DNA of 64,000 bases from Corythucha ciliata (lineage: Eukaryota; Arthropoda; Insecta; Hemiptera; Tingidae), in NCBI GenBank assembly GCA_038030265.1, contig CM075943.1:992001-1056000 (forward strand), written 5' to 3'. Made by a program: the position numbers and the translations under genes. Below are positions 11,946 to 24,454 of this stretch, one piece after another (within the stretch, counting starts at the first letter, position 1; each line of letters starts with the position of its first letter). Under the pieces are notes generated by a model. The model worked only from the letters and a program-made list of their open reading frames with translations. It was not told where the DNA came from and made no database searches.

Positions 11946-14100
11946 GGGAGCTGCAGTGAAATGAGAAATTGAAATTGACCGTGGCGCTAACTGTGATGGA
12001 CAAGTGAAGTATGGTAATGTGGAACCACTGAAAGGCGCGCTTGTTTCTTGAGTGAGAAGAATATTTTCTCTCTCTCATTCACTCACTGTCTCTCTGACAT
12101 GTAGGCAAGTCACCCCCCCCCCCCACCATCACCCGTTCCAACTGAAAGAACTGAATGCATTCTAGCATTCTACTCTGTCCTTCAGATTACCGCCTTTTTT
12201 TTCTGCGTTCAGAAAGAAGAAATAACTTATCTAGGTTTCATTATTTTTAACTTCTAGGCGTGAACAAAGAAATAAACCGCTATCTTTTTCTAAATACTTA
12301 AATGTGTTGAAATTATTTTAAGAATCTCATTCCGGTATAAGTTACCAGTCAATTCAATGACGCGACCATATTCTAAAAAAACATTTGAAAAGAAAAACTG
12401 ATCTGACCGAAGAGGGAATAACCCCCCTCCCCCCTAAACCCGCTATGGCGGGCTGAAGACGGGCTTTCTTCTATAATAAACCTATTCGACACACACCTTG
12501 AATAACTTGAATGAAGCCCCGGAATTGACGTAAATAACGTTCAAAATTTTTACGGCCCTCACGTTCTCGCATCGCTGTTTCTAGAATACCTGAATAAAGT
12601 TCTATTAGACAAGATAACATATCATTTTGTCCCAATTATGGTAACTGAATCGTTTTTTGATACCGGTTTCCATTTGAAAGCAGCATCGTACCTCCGATTT
12701 GAGCCTTTCACAAGAAAACAAACTTTTCAACATTACAGAATAATAAATTCCTATTACAAGTCAGCTATACTGAGAAAAAACATGGAAGTAAAACGGGAGT
12801 TTTTCCAACGCTGTTGGATTTCCTTTAGGACCGAATCCCGCAAGGGCTCTAAAATTATTTTTAGGACGAAATATTGCCGTGTACGAAAAATTGGGGAAAT
12901 AAGTAATTTATTGTCCTAAGGATCGGAAGGCGATCGCCCGAACTAAGAAATCCGACTGTATTCTAATGCAGCATGAAATCGCACGACTGTTATCCGAAAA
13001 ATATCTTATTTAACCCTAATTGCGTCCTAAGAATATTAACATGGAGTCGGAAATCCAGAATTAATCCGAAAGATCATTTTATTCGGCGTTCCACCACCAT
13101 GTAGGATGTAGGAAACTGATGAAGGGCATAATTCGTCCCAAATGTGTACTAAAAAGGCAATCGTTTATTTGTAAAATTGTTTCTAGAGGATCTCTGCGAC
13201 CAACAGGAGTAAAAAGCGCTTAGAAAATAAATGAATAAATAAATAATTAAATAAAAAAGTTAACAATGAGTATTACCAATAAGTAAGCGACATTAACAAT
13301 GAAAATTCCTGATTTTGCAAAGAGAGAAAAGTGTTCCACAATTCTGTTTTGCCTCCCGTAGTTCGTGAGTTTCCTGAAGGGATAAGCGTCTTGGGCCCTA
13401 ACCATGAACTGGCGAAAAAAACATAAATGGCGGCATCACTAACGTTTCATCATTATTGGTGATCTTTAGTCCGCTTGCGTTATTACTTCCATGTTCCCTA
13501 CGGGAATGGAAGTGTGGTGTTCGTGAAAAAAATCGAGTCCGAGCTGACATCACATTCATAATGTATAACCTCAAAAAAGTTGAAAAAAGTGGTTTTTGGC
13601 ATGCCGTCGGTCTGACGGTCTGTCGCTTTTTTTTCGATAAATTGCATGAAAATGAAACCCTGGCTATTTCTTAATATGAGAAGCACAAATCTGACCTTTT
13701 TTTTAAACGCAATCACAGATAATTTTATAACGCCATAGATACCGCCATTGGCGGAATTTTTACGTCAGCTCATCGTGGACCTCCTATTAGGAACCCGTGT
13801 GAAAATGCCACGAGATGCGGTTGCTATGGCGGGATAATGTTATTTCTTATTCGGCGTCCTTGGATCCCGCTTGCGGCATTATTTCCCGAACGTTCGTAAG
13901 TCCGTCGCAAATTTTGCGTGAAGCTCAGCCATAGTAAGCGTTGCGTAATCAGTGAGCACTGAAATAACAATAATATGACGGTTAGAACAAATGAATAGGG
14001 AAATGTACAATGAGAATATTACAGATTTTAGGTTGAGTGGGAATTCTAATTCATGCGGTCATCGACTGCCGGATTGTGAAGAATCGTTGTCGCTCGCTGC
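11946..14100. other. Gene-free stretch
   Basis: I see no supportable gene. Short ORFs (for example 12638-12919) show no domain. The segment 13390-13920 has fragments such as CCGCTTGCG and CATAGTAAGCG that resemble the MITE near 24025, suggesting an old diverged copy. Confidence 0.4.
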
Positions 14101-14161
14101 AAGACCCCATATAGTTTTACCAATTTGAGTCAAACATCATGTTCCATCCATTGCAGAAATG

Positions 14162-14167
14162 TCTCTC

Positions 14168-14240
<73 letters not shown>
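14162..14240. repeat. (CT)n microsatellite
   Basis: About 78 bp of nearly uninterrupted CT dinucleotides (GA on the other strand), followed by T- and C-rich sequence to about 14300. Serine/leucine-rich ORFs across it are artefacts. Confidence 0.97.
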
Positions 14241-14531
14241 TTTGTTTGTTTGTTTCTTTTTTTCTTATTTTTTCTTTCTTTCTCGCCCCCCCCCCCTCTC
14301 GTTAGTTTATATTTTTCTGCCAATAGTTTCTTCGATTGTGTTGTTGATGGTACGCTGCATCCACAACACAATCAACACAACACAATCGCTGCGTCAATTC
14401 GTATTTATTATAACGTCCGACGGTCTGTTCTCGGGACTAAGATGATCGATTTTTGGTAAGTCCATTTATGTTGCCGGATCATCTGTATAATTTGGTTAAC
14501 ATTCATACACGGAAGGAAAATGCACGGATAA

Positions 14532-16407
14532 TTATAATGCATGTGTCATACCATGAAAAGGTTCCCGAATAGGCATTGACCTAGTTTTTCTGGGGTCCAC
14601 CAGTTCAGGAAGTAAGCATGCCATGAAGAAACTCTTCAATTTTTCCTTGGCAGCATCCCAGAAAGATTCATTTTTAGTGATTTTTTCTATAATTATGTGA
14701 GGTTCCACCTCCGTATAAATCACGAAAAGACAGTAGGCCCGTTTGGTTACGGCTAGTTGCCCCTGTACCTAGAAAGTAAACGTTGGAAATTGAGATGATA
14801 AGCGCCACAAAGTAAACATTTATCAAGGCAAACAACGTTCTGATGTCCGATCCGAATCTTGGACTGTACGATGCTATGCAGGTACTCGTTTTGACCAGAA
14901 TGACAGGCGTTGCTTGATAAAATTATAATACCAAACCTGATAATAATAATTGCTGTTTTTCTTTAATTCCATTTCGTCATTTATATATGGAAGTTTCGTC
15001 AATGCGTCTTCAGGTGTCAAGTGCCGAACCGAATAGGGACATTTGATTTCTAAAATTCCATCTTCATCAATAAGGCCGTCGGGGCTGGCACCTAAAAGTG
15101 TAAAATATGAGCCTGTTTTTTTTTCTCTCTCTCTCTCTTCTTTGTGATAAATAAGTTTCATTGTTATAGTAGGTTTATGGGCTAAATGGAAAGAACATGA
15201 AGAATTGGAACTACAAAAATAGGCTATAACAAAGTTTACGTCGGTACCAATAAATACATGATGAACTTTTGATCAGGAATCACCATAATAGGGCATGTTC
15301 CTGAATTCACCACTTTGCCCACCGACAACACAAAACTACAAAACTACAGTTTTTCTTTGTTGAGTTCTTTAAATATTTTTGGTGGGAATGAACAAATCGA
15401 ATTATCGAAATGAAGCAGGACGTTCGAGAGTCCATCACTAAGTGGACAGACTACAACACATGATAAATGTGAGGGAAGGCTCAATCACGATGGAAACTGT
15501 TACTCATCTGTTGAATTTAGGAACTCTCTCATATACTACAGTCTATCCACTTATTGATGGACTCTCGCCCTCCCTTGAATTTAGTGGAATGAGTATCCTC
15601 TTTACCCCTTCTACTAAAAATAACGCATTGGGATTAATTAATTAAGTAAACAGACAGCGTGAAATTGAAAAAAATATTTTAAATTAATTATTAAAATTTT
15701 ATCAAGTTAATAAAACTTTTGAAATTCATGATCAAAAGTTTTAACACGCATGTTATCGACGTAAACTCTGTTATACCGTACTTGAGCTGTTCCAATTTCT
15801 CCGTTTGTAGGGGCTATAACGGTGTACATATCTGTACAAAGTTAATCATATTACACCTAACAAATACGAGGCTTGAAATTTTTCATGACTACCTCTACAT
15901 GCATACATTTTGGTAAATGATAATGTCCAAACCTAGAAATGGGTTATCTTCGTCAACGAAGAAACCACATTTCCTCACGGAAATGCCTTTTTTAGTAAGT
16001 TCCTCGATGGCTTTGCTCTCGGAAAGGTGACCGTATTCAGTCGCCTTACTATGGAAAGGCGGTTTGTACAGAAGCCGTTCCACCAGTTTCTGACATTTGG
16101 TTTTAGCTTTCCGCTTACAAACATCTCCAAAGTGTGAAGCTAGAAGCAAATGAACGAAATTAACAATAGACAATAGAGAAGGCACGCCCTAAGTAAATTG
16201 TGGAGAAAGGCCTCCACAATTTTAGGAGGGCTCAAAATAAAAAAAAGGGAAATTTTAAAGAGGAGAGAAGCCACGGCGATCGGATTTGAAAATCAAATTA
16301 TTATGTAAATACCCGTCAATCGCTTCCTTCTCTCTTCAAACCAAAGTGCGCTGTGCGCCTGTTCTCTGGTTGATTTTTCTAAGAGTTCTCTCTCTTTAGC
16401 AGTCAAT
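14532..16407 (-). other. YqaJ-type nuclease domain exons (13-16)
   Basis: Exon 13 ends WFEERRKRLT and exon 14 opens SHFGDVCKRK, the usual start of YqaJ-fold exonuclease domains. Exon 14 ends CGFFVDEDNPFLG and exon 15 continues ASPDGLI...ILEIKCP. Asp757, Glu767 and Lys769 therefore form the D...ExK centre of PD-(D/E)XK nucleases. Exon 15 ends NSNYYYQ and exon 16 continues VQGQLAVTKRAYC, the conserved YYYQVQ helix. The protein ends shortly after LLPELVDPR. YqaJ proteins are related to phage recombination exonucleases; the substrate here is unknown. Confidence 0.8.
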
Positions 16408-19400
16408 CTAAGGGAATTGAGTATGCACATGCACTGACATGTTTTGAAATACTAGTCATTATAGTCAGAACCTCAGAGTCCGCAAGTAATCTGCGCATTC
16501 GGTGTGGAACATAGACTCATCCATGTCTGGCTTAGACGCAAGCGGGCCGTAATCACATCCTTTGGGCTTGTCAGTGGATATGAGCCTTCTAGAACAAGTC
16601 CTTTTTCGTACTTTAGAGTGTAATTTTTTGAGCCTGTAAGGAATGCGGGGAAACATCTGCAAATTTCTGTTTCAAGTAACGAAACCCCAAAGGCCGAACC
16701 CCCCTCCTTCTTCAAATGAATAGTTCACCTAAGAAATTCCCATCTTTCTGAGGTTTGATAGATGGAAACTTATGTGCGCCGGTCACATTCCAGCGTGCAG
16801 TGGCGGTCCATGAGAAAGCTTATAATTTAATGCACGAGTACCAGGAATGAAGTATCCATTTAGAAACATACCTTCGGTGTTCCATCAATTTCGTGAATTT
16901 TCCCGGGCTTCTACCATACATCGTTTTGTGAAGCCGGCTTTGCAAGGCCCTGGAATTAGCCAGTACTACTGCGCCTAAGCATCTGGTTTGGTAGCTGCCT
17001 CGGGAGCAAAAATTAATTCTTTTTCCGCCTTTAAAAAGAAATCGATTAAATTCAACCGTACGGATGACGAAGTACGTGTTCATTACCAGTAAATTTAGCT
17101 AAAACGCTATTAAAGTTTTCTGCCAAATTACTGCTCATGCGCTGCAGTAAACTGGAAGCATGTTGAGCTAATTGAGCAAACGCATGTTCCAATTTAGACC
17201 ACATCCCTGAGCCATAAAAATGTATTTTAGGTACATAATTTTCCACGGAGATTACGGGCCTCCAGGCAGTACAGTTCAGGTTGCAATAATAGTTCAATCA
17301 AATGTAATCTCCTAGCAATAACTTACCGAAATTTTTGAAATCATCTACCAAATTTAACTCTCCTACTTTTGGCCCCGTACAAAAATAGTGCGAGCAGTTG
17401 TCGTGGCTCCCAAAAATATGGTAGGGAGCGTTCTTAACATCTTTTCTGAGAGCTTCGACTCTGTGTTTCGACTCATGGTCGTACCAATGTTTGGATGCTG
17501 TATTGATTGCAGCTCTCATTGTCTTAATCTGCGGGTTACATGGACAAACATTGAGAGTATTGTTTTATTCACCTACGGCGCAGCCTCAGTGAGTACGTCG
17601 TCAGAAGTCCCTTTTGAGCTTTCTGATGGGAAAAAGTGGATTTGGGCTGAGGGCCGTTTTCAGTTTTGTTCAAAAAGGTGATCCTGGCAACGCAGGCACA
17701 TAGCTACGCCCTTAACGGAAATAATGTGCTCTTCTCCGATAAATACAAGCATCTCACCTTGCTTTGTACAATTCGGCGTAAGTAGGGCGTGCCAATCGAC
17801 CTATCATCACCTAACGAACGAACTTTCCTGCAAAGATTGCGGAGTAAGTGGTTCGTACACTCGACTTTTTCGATTGGGGTCCTTTTGTACGGCCGGTTTT
17901 TTACTAATGACATGTACACACTACTGTCGCCATCAGCTATTAGTCTGTTATATCTATGAAAATACATAATGATCCAAAATTCTCGCTTATCGCATCATAG
18001 ACTTAAGAAAATTAATAATAACAAGGGGTATGCACACCTGATCCCATAAAATTTTTCCGAGCACTGGAAACCCTCAAGAATTACAGCCGCTTCCATCGAG
18101 CTTGCACTTCCCGTCCAATTTTTAAAACAGGCGTGCTCGACAATGGGACGCCCTTCTTTCTCACCTCTAGCACAAGTCAGGCAAAAACGATTTTTGACCC
18201 CTACATAGAGGACTTTTTTGGTCCGATGACCCACAATAACGGCCTAATATAAGAGAAATATAAATCATGTTTGCATTGAATATGGTCATTGTTCGTTTTC
18301 CAGTGAAATTCAGTAACATAAGAGAACCTGAGGTAAACCACTAAAAGATAATTTCTCACGAGCGCCCTTACGCGATACGTCGAGGCCTCCTTTAGTTACT
18401 ATAGAAGGCCTTGGATACGTTCTTAGTTTCATTGCAAAAAACAACAACCAAAATTCCAGTTTCAGCAAGATTTTTTTTTTCTTCTTCTTCTTGCATTGGT
18501 TTTAAAACCATACAGTCATTTAACTATTTTTTATTAGTATAAATACCAGAGATCAATGGGGAAACTTAGGGCCGTATTTATGAACGTTCCTTGAAGCTTC
18601 CTCGAGTCAAGGAACCGTTGAGAACAGTTATGATCACAATAAAAACATCTGTTTTATTGAATTTCAAGGGTTCCTTAATGTCAAGGAACGTTCATAAATA
18701 CGGGCATTATTTTTTACCTGAAGTTCCCCAATTTTACTGTGTGTACGAGTAAAATTCTAGCAAATAAGGTTTCACGGTTAGTGTCACGGAATCACACGGG
18801 CCAACGAACAGAGTTAACAAAAATGAGATCGAAAAGTGTTAAAAATTACTGCGCCAGAAAGGGAGTCGTATTTATTTTTGTACGATCGTTTGGCCCATGT
18901 GCCATCAGCAACAACGGCAATAAGGGGTACGCCGTCTTTATCAACATCGCCAGCCTCGCGAGCCAAAATGGCTTCTTCGCTTGCCGCGGCTTCCATTTCT
19001 GCAGCTGCAGCTGCTGACATTGCTATTAAAAAAATTGTATTTATATTGCCTGCATGCTTCAAAAAGTATGATTCTGTCAATTATCTCCCATGGATCCACG
19101 CCTGCTCCTGATAAACTCACCAGATGACAATTTATTTTGGCATTCTATGAACGTGTGGGACGACATGAACGGTATGTCTGCCGAATTAAGGACTTCCTCC
19201 ACCGAAGAAAATCCAAGACCTGCTGCAACAGTTCCCGATGTCATTGCCAAGTTGATTTCCATTTTACTGTCAGAGGCGTCATCTGTCTCTACCGTACATG
19301 TGAAATTACACATCCTGACGATTACCCCACAAAAATTTAACGAATGAAACAATTTATCAAGGAACCAAATATTGTGATGATGCGAGGAAATCTACCTGCA

Positions 19401-21405
19401 CTTCATTCTTATGCGGGAATGCAAGCCCGATCTGGTTTCACCCACTATCAAGAAATGTTTGATGCCGCAGGACAATGGTCCATGGTCAGAATACTGGACC
19501 AGCTGATCAAAAACATGTTGGAAATCAACTATTCTTCTCCCCGGCATCTCAAATTTCTCTGGTTGGACTTCCGAGCTTCGCTCAATTATAAGCTGTGAAT
19601 TTTCTGAAGATGAAAAATTCTTAATTGAATGTAGGCAGCAGGATAAAATGCGGTGAAATTAAAATTTTAGCAAAATACTAATAACAAACACAATGAGACG
19701 TAATAGTAAAACAATGAGTACCGAAAATATCCTCGGGTTCCTCTGTGGTAAAAGTAGGAGGCGTCTCTTCTTCGATACTTGCAGGAGTTGTTACTGCGGC
19801 TTGCTCTGGAGGGACTGAATCTAATGTAATATGTCATAACATATGTACATGAAAAACAAATATGTACCGAGTGATGAGCTGAAACCAGGAGGTCCTTGTT
19901 GCCCTGTTGCTATTGGTGGCGTAGCTTGATTTTGTGGGGCCGCATCTGATTAAATGAGTAATATATGTATCCGAACTTTGAAAATCTTGATACACATTTT
20001 CATAGCACATGAAAGTATCGGGGAAAACTCTTTTTTTTAAGGGTATTTTCGTTAGTAACTGAAATAAAGTGATCGCATAGAAACGCAATCGATTCGTCGC
20101 CAAAAACTACTTCAGAAATGACATCTACGTCAACTGCATTACTAAACGTTGGACGTGAGGATTTTTTGGGGATATTTAAGTCAAAAACTAAGTATTTTGC
20201 TACAATTTACGTCGTAACTCAAAAACTAATCGTCGCAAGGACTTGTGTTGGATTTTTATCGCCTAAACAACAAAACTACATACGATCAGACACCCCGTTC
20301 GGGAAAATTTCTTCACCCCTTATAGAGGTGAGCTGGCCAACGTCTACCGTCACTTTAAACTTTGAAGGATGTTCGCCACCTCATATCTTGAGGACTCTTC
20401 GAATCCTGGAAGTATACATCAAAAGGAAAATTTGAAGCCTCATTCGAAGTAAGGCCGAATTGTGCCTCTAATCTGTCATTTTTTAAGCTTTATTTCCTGT
20501 ACTATTTACTGTGTCATTAAATAGTTTCCCAAAGTACGCCCCATCACTTCCAACTAGTTTCCCATAGTACGCGAAATTTTCAAGTTACAGGCACAAAAAT
20601 GGAAAAAAAAAAATCGACTGAATCTTGGTTTTTTGACACTCCAGAAGTTTCCACAAGGAAATTTTGGTAGAATTTGCTGCGTGTCTGGGTAGTCTATGCA
20701 ACCTAACAAAATGCTTCGTTTTTGGATCAGAGACTTACCTCTAAAATGGAGTGATGCGGGGGGGGGGGGGGACAAGTGGTAAAACTGTAGTAGCTAGGTG
20801 GTATAATTAACTTTCACACCCCTCTTCCCCCAAATATTTTGCTTCTTGCGCCTCTGGGTAGAATTTCATATTTCTTATAATACGGCGCGTATAATAGAGA
20901 GTATGCATGAAATGTTGATAGTTAAATGATTAAAAGTAGTTTTCTGACTGTTCTTGGGGGACGTATTTTTGCGTGATTCTCCGTCAATTTCAAACCGATG
21001 TGGCCGAATAAGGGCCAGATCGGTGTAAAAAAAACAAAAACTAAGGTTTGAATTCCGGAATCAAAAGTATACATTGTAATTTGAATTGAGAAAATTGTGC
21101 GCATTTCACCACTTTTCCAACAGTCATGAAATAAATCTGACTCGAGCACAAGAAACTGCGTCAAAAATGAAGGTAGTTTTTAAATTTTTTCACAATGTTG
21201 CACTACAAAGAAAAAAGGTGGGTGACGATACTTAGATGGCCAACCCCGTAGGACTATACCAATTAGGAGCATTCAAACCTGCTTGTTGTGATGCAGCACG
21301 AATATTGGCCAAGCGGCTTTCGCGGGCATGGCGCATCCTCCGTTTCGCTGATCGACTCGAAGACGTAAATAAATTACCACCTTTTGTACGTCTGCCTCCA
21401 CCCAT
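14532..21405 (-). CDS. Mutator-like transposase / YqaJ nuclease fusion gene, 16 exons
   Basis: Reconstructed exons, in transcript order: 21405-21279, 19945-19868, 19820-19722, 19603-19396, 19314-19121, 19022-18850, 18243-18038, 17953-17758, 17528-17327, 17206-17087, 17028-16872, 16666-16472, 16407-16313, 16139-15933, 15091-14937, 14768-14532. They total 2649 nt and encode 882 aa plus stop. Every intron is GT-AG and all 15 junction phases agree; the weakest donors are GTTTGA (exon 1) and GTTCTG (exon 12). The start is MGGGRRTKGG, a basic N-terminus. Exons 2-3 are Pro/Thr/Gln-rich, so likely disordered. Residues ~95-530 are the Mutator-like (PF20700-type) transposase region and ~650-882 the YqaJ nuclease region. 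No stop or frameshift interrupts the model. It could be an autonomous MULE-type element or a host gene derived from one; no terminal inverted repeats were found at its ends. Intron 1 (1.33 kb) could hide further small exons. Confidence 0.85.
16472..19603 (-). other. Transposase domain exons (4-12) of the fusion gene
   Basis: Exon 4 carries GRRIVDFQHVFDQLV, the opening of the Mutator-like domain, followed across the next junction by KCRMCN. The acidic residues expected of a MULE-type D-D-E centre are Asp275 (VVADGTW), Asp369 (IADGD) and Glu524 (SNLAENFNS). Likely zinc ligands are Cys314/Cys317 (FCLTC) with His330/Cys332, and His469/Cys472/Cys477 (GSHDNCSHYFC). Exons 10 and 11 join as AKFTG/GKRINFCSRGSYQ, a conserved-looking block. 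Exon 12 ends with a DYGP...PDMDES stretch. The residue assignments are my reading of the family, not a structural fit. Confidence 0.75.
18569..18706. mobile_element. Harbinger-like MITE inside intron 6 of the fusion gene
   Basis: 138 bp with ~26-bp terminal inverted repeats: GGGCCGTATTTATGAACGTT at the left and AACGTTCATAAATACGGGCA at the right. It is flanked by TTA on both sides (18566-18568 and 18707-18709). A 3-bp TWA duplication fits PIF/Harbinger. It sits between exons 6 and 7 and does not touch a splice site. Confidence 0.8.
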
Positions 21406-21944
21406 CCTACAGACATCATCGCATTATACGACATATACCAATAAGAGTCCATAAGGATCCAAAATTATCAAGACGGTTAATTAGAATCATTTTTTGAGAA
21501 ATCGTATTAGGCATGGCAATAATATATAAACAAGTAAATAAATACAATTTGGCATACATACCTGAATAAAGAAGGTCTTTGAAGTCGCAAGAATAACTGG
21601 TAAATCTCAAAAAAATACCGATTTGACAATAAATCGTTCAAAACTGTCACTTCGAACAACGAAAAACACAAAAAAAACACGAAACAAAAAATCCAATTCG
21701 CGAAAAATTACCGAGAAAGCACAAGTTACTATTAGAAAGCCGGCAAGGAGGGCTGAGCACTTCGCATGCATGTTCGGGGTGACGGCTCGATTGCCTTTTC
21801 TTTGTCACCTCTTTCTTTTTACTCATGAAACTTGCTTGCTCATCAAAATATAGACGTCAGTGAGATACCTCCCGTACGAAGAAGCCAAAGCCAAACTTCT
21901 TTTTTATATAATTTTTTTCTGCGGTAGGGATATACATTTTATTG
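21406..21944. other. Upstream region of the fusion gene
   Basis: This is the presumed promoter side of the minus-strand gene starting at 21405. I see no clear TATA box and no other gene. Confidence 0.35.
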
Positions 21945-22146
21945 TTTCCTCCCCTCATCATGCAGCGAGCCCCTTTTTTAGGGGTTTTCTGTATTGTTCG
22001 GAGATTGGAGAGCAAACAGGAAAATTCGTACAATATCACCACAATAAATCTTTTAAGTCGCGTTGGTATAGTTTTAACGGGTCCTCCTCCACCGTTTATA
22101 CCACATAATGACCCATATTTTCCACCATCAGGGCGAGACAAATAGT

Positions 22147-22202
<56 letters not shown>

Positions 22203-22219
22203 CCCATTCATGAAATGCA
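21945..22219 (-). mobile_element. Fragment of the satellite-carrying element with a 55-T run
   Basis: The end ACCATCAGGGCGAGACAAAT, a T-run (22148-22202) and CATGAAATGCACT then AAAAA match the right-hand end of the copy at 7198-8032. There the T-run is only five bases. This copy has therefore expanded the run or trapped a poly-A insertion. The Lys-rich frame across it is an artefact. Confidence 0.5.
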
Positions 22220-22232
22220 CTAAAAAGTAATA

Positions 22233-22380
22233 CTACATTAGGTCCGTTCCATTGTTTTGTTCGTGCTGCACTAGTGTAGAAAACCATGTGATTTCATCGA
22301 ATAATTTCGAAAAATTGAATGAAATCAGATGATTATTCCCAAAAGCACGAACAAGACAATGGAACGGACGTAATGTGAGA
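22233..22380. mobile_element. MITE with GGTCCGTTCCATTG termini
   Basis: The left end ATTAGGTCCGTTCCATTGTT and right end AACAAGACAATGGAACGGAC (followed by GTAATG) are inverted copies. It also carries the internal pair TCGTGCT / AGCACGA. Related copies lie at about 62028-62160 and 62378-62640. Non-coding. Confidence 0.7.
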
Positions 22381-23111
22381 AGAGAGAGGCAATATGCCAA
22401 TATGTTTTTTACAATACGAATTGTTATCACTTATTTTTTCGATTCATGAAAACATCGGAATAAACGAACCCATTTGATGAACCGTTTTTACAGATTTTAT
22501 ACCACTCCTGGGTGAACCGACAGGCAAATCAATTATTCCCCAATTATTTCAGCAATGTTCACGCAATACAATTTTCCAGGCAATGTTGCGAGCAATTTCT
22601 TCAAAAACGTGTGATTTTAACGAAAATTAATCACGCAACAGGTGTTTTCAATACAATTATTGTGCGTGTTATTGTAATGATGGATTACAATCTCGGCTTA
22701 GTTCGACAGCAAACCGAACATTATTTACATAAAATGCGGTGCATTTTTTCCTTCAATTCCGAATTAATTTTAAGCCAAATCTTGGGCCGAGGTGATAAAA
22801 TCCACCTAAAGAAAAGTCGCTTCATGTAAAGAGGGCTGTGTTTTTATTGACCTTGGACGGGTGATGGGGTTCCGGGAGGAATTGAAGATTGAGGTAACGC
22901 AAATTGTCGAGAAGACGGAGCGGGAGAGGGTGAGAGAATGAGCCATCTATCGGAACAGCGTTGAACTCTTAAACCCTTAATGTCTTCAATTAAAAAAATA
23001 ATGAATTCACCGTTTTACGGCTAGCAGGATTTTTTTTTTTTAATTCTGTTTGCACCACAATTTTTTTCATATTTTTTTCCTCCACCAGCTTACGAGTTTT
23101 TTTTAATTTTA
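22381..23111. other. Gene-free stretch
   Basis: An open frame at 22512-22829 (105 codons, plus) has no domain I recognise. AT-rich sequence with T-runs fills 23030-23110. Confidence 0.35.
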
Positions 23112-23305
23112 TTTTTTTAATTTTTATAAATTCAATTTTAAATTCGAGGAAAACCAAAATTGAAATTCAGGCTTAAGTAGCCTTGTCTCAAACATCTAAG
23201 GTTTCATATGAGACCATAAAAAATGAATTATTCCAAATACTTTGGGCGTAAAACGGTGAGGGGAAAACATGGGCGAGGGGCTTGTACTTGTATGCCCCCT
23301 TAAAC
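23112..23305 (+). repeat. Single arm of the 11.6-kb palindrome family
   Basis: It matches the right arm at 11770-11945, ending GTATGCCCCCTTAA, with more divergence than the two arms show to each other. Sequence beyond it (about 23310-23920) partly matches the reverse complement of 11410-11580 (GAGGGACCAAGTATGGCGCC, TTAGCGCAGCTAG). A larger dispersed element, with the palindrome at one end, probably spans both loci. Confidence 0.55.
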
Positions 23306-24024
23306 GCTGAAGTGTAGAATTAAGTGCTTACTGAAGATTTGCAACGGTGATTTGTGAGTTTTCAACTCCCCGTTATCATAGTCGGAAGGTTAGTAACTTC
23401 CTTTCCTTCATTAATATTTTATTTTTAGGCTTTTGGCTTATTATTGCAATAAGCCAAGACCCTAAAAAAAATATATTAATCAACTTGTATGGCTTAAAAA
23501 GTAATAATATTACTTTCCTTCATTTTGTTGTCAACCATCGTTGAACTTTTATGGCATTTTTGAAAAAAAGAGGGCAGAAAGGTTTCATCGCGATGAAAAA
23601 GGCTATCGAAACACCTCGGAACATGTTTTGTTGGATTCTTAAACATTTACTCAGCGCTGAGCTAGATTGACAGTTTTGCAACGGCAAAAGATAAAGTGCT
23701 CATTAAGCGCTGAACAAGTCTGAAGTTTTGCAACGCGGCCATTGTAATCGTAACAGCAAACAAACGCGGAACGCGGTGGAAATAAATAAAAATATACTAC
23801 TTGTCAATGAGATCAGGTGATAATTATAATAATATGAGGGACCAAGTATGGCGCCGATTTGCGTGTTGCAGTACTCGTGTTTTATAGTGCCTTAGCGCAG
23901 CTAGTGATAGTTTCATTCGCCAATTGAGTTCAAACATTTTTTCCCGTTTAATTTTTCTGCTTCGCGGTGCCATGACAACGCATAACAAAGCTGTCTCGTT
24001 CCTACTTCATTACCTACTCGCCCA

Positions 24025-24157
24025 GGGGGTCAACCATGAGCTAGCGTAAAAATACCGTCAAAACGCGGTATCTATGGCGTTATAACATTATTTGTGATAG
24101 AGCGTCCTTAGTTACCGCTTGCGATAATTTTTTAACGCTAGCTTATGGTTGACCCCC
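24025..24157. mobile_element. MITE with GGGGGTCAACCAT termini
   Basis: The ends are inverted copies of 22 bp differing at one position (GGGGGTCAACCATGAGCTAG versus GGGGGTCAACCATAAGCTAG after reverse complement). The element is 133 bp and non-coding. The target duplication is unclear. Confidence 0.7.
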
Positions 24158-24454
24158 AGTACTCGGCCCAGTACGCGGCCGAGTCACTCGGTTGGTGTAA
24201 TTGGGCCTTAATTGCTAAATTGTATGGTTCACTCCATAGTAAAGATTTTATACTCAAAGAAGTATGAATAGTTTTTTGACTCACCGATATCGCCTTCGTG
24301 CTGCCAAGCAGCTCACATCTCCTTTTTTTCTTGATCAGCTGGTTACCTTCTTTTTACTAATTCAAGCGTCTCCGTTTTCTTTCTCTCTCTTTCCTTCCCT
24401 CCTCCCAGCCACAACACCTCAGAAAGGCGTCACCCATACATACTCATAATGCAC

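Noticed and set aside
11549..12078. Conserved-looking peptide present on both strands
   Set aside because: It appears twice only because the locus is a palindrome; there is no domain and no sign of coding constraint.
14125..14459. Two 106-codon frames with long Ser-Leu runs
   Set aside because: They are readings of the (CT)n microsatellite.
21857..22287. Lys-rich open frames
   Set aside because: The Lys run is the complement of the T-run; the rest matches a transposon end.
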